Below, piece by piece: positions 21,013-24,528 of a stretch of 24,528 nt of DNA. The position numbers and the translations under genes were made by a program. Every line of letters begins with the position of its first letter. Within the stretch, counting starts at the first letter, position 1. The notes under the pieces were generated by a model that ran no database searches, had not been told where the DNA came from, and saw only the letters and a program-made list of their open reading frames with translations. Origin of the DNA: JAGLQA01 sp023135565 (lineage in GTDB: Bacteria > Acidobacteriota > Aminicenantia > UBA2199); the NCBI GenBank assembly GCA_030639305.1, contig DAOWCY010000105.1, positions 1 through 24,528 on the forward strand, read 5' to 3'.

Positions 21013-22800
21013 ATGATAAAAGATCCCGATCGCATCAAAGGCATTCCCTATGGGGTGGGCAGCTATGAAGAAATAAAAGAAAGAAACCTATACTACGTAG
21101 ATAAAACCGATTTTTTAAAAAAAATCGAAACAGCCGGATCATACTTAGTCTTCATCCGCCCGCGGCGCTTCGGCAAAACGCTGCTGATCTCCATGATGGA
21201 AACCTATTACGATGTGGATAAAGCCGGACAATTCGACACCTATTTTTTCGGCACCGCTGTTTTCAAACAGCCTACCCTGGAACGAAATTCCTACTTAATA
21301 CTGAAATTCGATTTTTCACAAATTAAATCCTCCGTGGACCAGGTGGAAGCCTCCTTCTTTAACCATGTGGTCAACCAGGCAAATATCTTTATTTCAAAAT
21401 ACCACCGCCTGCTGGATGTAGAACCCAAAAAGACCATGGCGGAACTGGCAGCCAAAAAGAATGCCCCGGACCTGTTGAGCAGCCTCCTCTCCCTGTGCCG
21501 CATCGCCGACCGGCACATATACGTCATTATCGACGAATACGATAATTTCGCCAATACCATCTTATCCACCGCCGGGACAAGCCCTTATGAGGACTTAACC
21601 CACGGGGAAGGTTTTTTTAAGGAGTTTTTTAAAGTAATCAAATCGGGCACATCCGGTTCCGATATACCGGTCAAGCGGCTGTTTATCACCGGCGTTTCCC
21701 CCATCACGCTGGATGACGTCACCTCCGGTTTTAATATCGGTGAAAATATTTCCATAGACAGCGCTTTCAACGAAATGATGGGATTCCGGGAAGCGGAAGT
21801 AATCGAAATGATCGATTATTACAGCAAAGCAGGCAAACTCAGCCACCAACCGCAGCACCTTTTACAGGTGATGAGCCGATGGTATAACCACTACCGTTTC
21901 TCCCGGGAAGCCCGGGGCGGAATATTCAACCCCACATTAGTGCTGTATTTCCTCAAGGAGTACTCCAAAAACCAAAAAATACCGGACGAACTGTTCGACG
22001 AGAATGTCAGGATCGACTATGCCAAATTACGACACCTGGTACTGGTAGACAAAGGGGGCGCAGCGAAAATCAACGGCAATTTTTCCCGGCTGCAAGCCAT
22101 TGTTGAAAATGGTTTCGTTACCTCCCGGTTACAGAAATCCTTCCAGTTGAGACACCTGGAAAGAACGGAAAACTTTATTTCGCTGTTGTTTTATTTCGGT
22201 CTATTGACCATCGGCGGCGTAGATGCGGAACGGGAAGACAAAGTGATATTAAAAATCCCCAACGAAGCGATTAAGAAACTATTTTATGAATACATCAGGG
22301 AAGTTTACCTGGAAACGGAAGTATTCAGCCTGGACCACGAGAAATATTCGGAGAAGTTGGAAAACATGGCCTACCGGGGCGAATGGCAGCCATTTTTCGA
22401 GTATTTCGCCCAACGCATGAAAGCCGGCAGCAGCCTGCGGGACCTGATCAGCGGGGAGAAGTTTATCCACGGTTTCCTGGCCGCCTACTTAGGTTGGAGC
22501 GATCTCTATCTTATTCGTTCAGAAGAAGAGTTGAACAAAGGTTATGCCGATCTCGTTTTGCAGCCGTTCCTGGCCAAATACGAAAAGATGCGCTTCACCT
22601 ATATCATCGAAATCAAATACATGAAAAGCGCTGAAAGTAAAAATAAACAGCGCTTAGAGCAGTTGAAAAAAAAAGCTGAAGAACAATTGAAAAAATACAG
22701 CCTGGATGAAAATCTCAAAAAAAGTATCGGGAATACGACTTCGATTAAACTGGTTTTGGTGTTTGCCGGGCATGAATTGCTTTATATGGCGGAAGTCTGA
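21013..22800 (+). CDS. AAA-ATPase-like protein with C-terminal PD-(D/E)XK nuclease-like domain
   Basis: A 595-aa member of the AAA-ATPase-like (PF09820) plus PD-(D/E)XK-type (DUF1703) family, which is common as many paralogues in anaerobes; its function is unknown. Seen: the family N-terminus (KGIPYGVGSYEEI, then YYVDKTDFL), P-loop RPRRFGKT (49-56), Walker B IYVIIDEYDN with Asp174 and Glu175, and the FITGVSPI segment (224-231). The C-terminal nuclease-like core has GYADLVL (Asp513) and IIEIKY with Glu533 and Lys535. All nuclease-core residues are retained, so it may cut nucleic acid. The start is the first ATG after a good promoter, with no ribosome binding site. Its stop is 20 nt before the dihydropyrimidinase gene, so both may share a transcript. 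A defence or mobile-element role has been suspected for such genes but is not shown here. Confidence 0.9.
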   Translation: MIKDPDRIKGIPYGVGSYEEIKERNLYYVDKTDFLKKIETAGSYLVFIRPRRFGKTLLISMMETYYDVDKAGQFDTYFFGTAVFKQPTLERNSYLILKFDFSQIKSSVDQVEASFFNHVVNQANIFISKYHRLLDVEPKKTMAELAAKKNAPDLLSSLLSLCRIADRHIYVIIDEYDNFANTILSTAGTSPYEDLTHGEGFFKEFFKVIKSGTSGSDIPVKRLFITGVSPITLDDVTSGFNIGENISIDSAFNEMMGFREAEVIEMIDYYSKAGKLSHQPQHLLQVMSRWYNHYRFSREARGGIFNPTLVLYFLKEYSKNQKIPDELFDENVRIDYAKLRHLVLVDKGGAAKINGNFSRLQAIVENGFVTSRLQKSFQLRHLERTENFISLLFYFGLLTIGGVDAEREDKVILKIPNEAIKKLFYEYIREVYLETEVFSLDHEKYSEKLENMAYRGEWQPFFEYFAQRMKAGSSLRDLISGEKFIHGFLAAYLGWSDLYLIRSEEELNKGYADLVLQPFLAKYEKMRFTYIIEIKYMKSAESKNKQRLEQLKKKAEEQLKKYSLDENLKKSIGNTTSIKLVLVFAGHELLYMAEV

Positions 22801-22820
22801 AGCCCCGGAGAACGCTCGCT

Positions 22821-24200
22821 ATGCTGATCGAAAAGGGCACTATCGTTACTGAGTCTACTTCTTTCCAGGGCGACATCCTAATTTCCGGCGGCAAAATCAA
22901 AGAAATCGGCGAAAAAATAGAAAAAACCTCTTCCACAACAAAAGTGATAGACGCCGGCGGGTGTTTCGTTTTCCCCGGCGCAGTAGATGTCCATGTACAT
23001 ATGGAACTGCCGGTAGGGCCGGGACTCTGTTCCAGCGACGATTTCGAGTCGGGCAGCCGCGCCGCTTTAGCCGGAGGCACCACCACCATCATCGACTTCG
23101 TGACGCCGCTGCGGGGACAACCGCTACCGGAAGCTTTGGCGCAGCGAAAAGAACAGGCCCGGAAATCCCTGTGTGACTATGGGCTGCACATGAGCATCAC
23201 CTCCTGGAATAAGCACACCGCATCGGAGATGAAAAACTGTGTCGAAAAGGAAGGCATCACCTCTTTTAAGGTTTATATGGCCTATAAAGACACCATCGGT
23301 TTAGAAGACCGGGAACTTATCCCGGTAATGGATACCGCCGCGAAACTCGGAGCGCTGGTTGCTGTACACTGCGAAAACGGCGACGTGATTAAATACCTAC
23401 AGGAGAAATTCCTATCGCAGGGAAAAACCTCGCCCCGTTTCCACCCGCTGTCCCGGCCCGCGGCGGTGGAGAGAGAAGCGGTGCTGCGCGCCCTGACCCT
23501 AAGTGCTGCTGCCGGTTGTGCGCTCTATATCGTGCATGTGTCTACCGAAGGGGCGCTGGCGGAGATTGCCGCGGCCCGGCTGGCGGGTCAAAAAGTCCTG
23601 GCGGAGACCTGTCCCCACTACCTTTTATTAGAAAAAAAAGAATACCTGCGGCCGGATTCTGCCGCAGCCGCCTATGTGATGAGCCCGCCGCTGCGTCCCA
23701 AAGGACACGGCGCAGCCCTGTGGCAAGCGCTGCGGGATGATGTTTTGCAGGTGGTGGCCACCGACCACTGCCCTTTTAACCGCAAGCAGGCAAGCCACCC
23801 GGATTTTTCAAAGATTCCCAACGGCGTCGCCGGGGTGGAAAACCGGCTGGCTTTGCTTTACACCTACGGGGTTTTACAGGATAAAATATCTCTCAACCGT
23901 TTCGTGGAGATTACAGCTTCCGCCCCGGCCAAAATCTTCGGTCTCTACCCCCGCAAGGGAGCGCTGCAGCCCGGCTCGGATGCGGATATTCTTATCTGGG
24001 ACCCGGCTTACGAAGGGGTAATTTCGGCTGAAACCCACCTGCATAACTGCGACACTAATATTTTTGAAGGCTTCCCGATAAAAGGAAAACCCCGCCTAAT
24101 TATCCGGAGGGGAAAAATAGCTTACGAAAAAGACAGCGTTATGCTAAAAAAGGGCGCGGGCCTCTACATTCCCCGGGGCGCACCCGGCTTATACCCCTGA
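22821..24200 (+). CDS. hydA: Dihydropyrimidinase / D-hydantoinase family amidohydrolase
   Basis: A 459-aa cyclic amidohydrolase that opens dihydropyrimidines or 5-substituted hydantoins to N-carbamoyl amino acids. All expected binuclear metal ligands are seen: His58 and His60 (DVHVH), the carboxylated Lys150 (SFKVYMAYK), His183 (AVHCENG), His239 (IVHVST) and Asp315 (ATDHCPF). The substrate-binding Tyr155 follows the Lys as in dihydropyrimidinases, which separates it from allantoinases and dihydroorotases. Length is typical (about 460). GGAG lies 10 nt before the ATG, a rather long spacing. It follows the AAA-ATPase gene by 20 nt, with no clear promoter of its own. No partner for pyrimidine reduction or N-carbamoyl cleavage lies in the window, so pathway membership is open; a link to the molybdenum hydroxylase in heterocycle catabolism is speculative. 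Confidence 0.93.
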   Translation: MLIEKGTIVTESTSFQGDILISGGKIKEIGEKIEKTSSTTKVIDAGGCFVFPGAVDVHVHMELPVGPGLCSSDDFESGSRAALAGGTTTIIDFVTPLRGQPLPEALAQRKEQARKSLCDYGLHMSITSWNKHTASEMKNCVEKEGITSFKVYMAYKDTIGLEDRELIPVMDTAAKLGALVAVHCENGDVIKYLQEKFLSQGKTSPRFHPLSRPAAVEREAVLRALTLSAAAGCALYIVHVSTEGALAEIAAARLAGQKVLAETCPHYLLLEKKEYLRPDSAAAAYVMSPPLRPKGHGAALWQALRDDVLQVVATDHCPFNRKQASHPDFSKIPNGVAGVENRLALLYTYGVLQDKISLNRFVEITASAPAKIFGLYPRKGALQPGSDADILIWDPAYEGVISAETHLHNCDTNIFEGFPIKGKPRLIIRRGKIAYEKDSVMLKKGAGLYIPRGAPGLYP

Positions 24201-24528
24201 CAGGAGATACTCTCAATCGCAGAGACTGTTCCCTTTGGTCGTCAAAATGTTCTCTTTACCCTTGGTTTTGTTCTCCCCGGACTGCATCTACACTTCTACG
24301 CACCGCCCCGACTCCCAACCTTGCCTCCGGCGGCCCTGCCGGGGGCCAAACTTTTGTAAAAGTTTGATCAAAACTTCTTATAATTTAGAATCAAAAGAGC
24401 TTCCTGCCGCGAAGCGGCTCATCGGCTCCCCGTGCCACGTCCCGGGGCCTACAAGCGACCAGCTATTATAGCAGTATAGGCAATAGTAAAAACTACCCGA
24501 CTATCTCGTCTCGACAAGCAGCCCCTCA
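24201..24528. other. Right-edge intergenic region, no gene seen
   Basis: About 330 bp after the dihydropyrimidinase hold repeat copy D and nothing else I can name. A 78-codon plus-strand frame crosses the repeat and has no ribosome binding site. No terminator with a T-tract is visible. Confidence 0.5.
24320..24377 (-). repeat. Dispersed palindromic repeat, copy D (inverted)
   Basis: This is the fourth copy of the repeat family, in the same orientation as copy C. Read on the minus strand it contains GTTTTGATCAAAC, the palindrome with one change (AAACTTTT-AC-AAAAGTTT), GGCCCCCGGCAGGG and CCGCCGGAGGCAAG. Beyond it, at about 24403-24420, lies CTGCCGCGAAGCGGCTC, which also occurs inside copy B. 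Confidence 0.85.

Overview
The window looks like chromosomal DNA of an anaerobic bacterium that grows on organic acids through acyl-CoA intermediates. A periplasmic YfiR-type protein with a signal peptide, beside a membrane kinase with the matching kind of sensor domain, points to a Gram-negative cell. The density of hybrid histidine kinases and the FixABCX-type electron path would fit a Desulfobacterota-like or syntrophic/fermentative lineage. That placement is inference; nothing here fixes the species.

Left part (1-12.7 kb): catabolism. A minus-strand operon (5130 to 203) encodes a class III CoA-transferase and the three subunits of a molybdenum hydroxylase of the xanthine dehydrogenase family. 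Two of the three junctions are ATGA overlaps. Head-to-head with it, on the plus strand, lie an acyl-CoA dehydrogenase, the two ETF subunits (FixA/FixB-like), a FixC-type flavoprotein and a FixX-type ferredoxin. The simplest reading is that an acid is activated to its CoA thioester, the molybdenum enzyme hydroxylates or dehydroxylates it, the dehydrogenase desaturates or reduces it, and ETF and FixCX carry electrons to or from the quinone pool. The substrate cannot be read from sequence. A C45-family autoproteolytic acyltransferase/hydrolase with its own strong promoter follows.

Middle part (12.7-20.9 kb): signalling. A minus-strand operon encodes a response regulator with a C-terminal Cys-pair domain, a YfiR-family periplasmic protein and a membrane hybrid kinase with a CHASE8-like sensor. 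Then comes a soluble GAF histidine kinase whose phospho-accepting His is replaced by Gln. Divergent from it, behind a consensus sigma-70-type promoter, is a REC-PAS-kinase-REC hybrid. Its TAG stop is followed in the same frame by 41 open codons made of 21-bp repeats that would encode a heptad coiled coil.

Right part (20.9-24.5 kb): an apparently leaderless AAA-ATPase/PD-(D/E)XK-like gene, then a dihydropyrimidinase/D-hydantoinase with all metal ligands present.

Four intergenic copies of a roughly 60-bp palindromic repeat, 22-bp tandem repeats near the first operon and other short repeats are scattered between genes. No rRNA, tRNA, CRISPR array, transposase or complete insertion sequence was seen.
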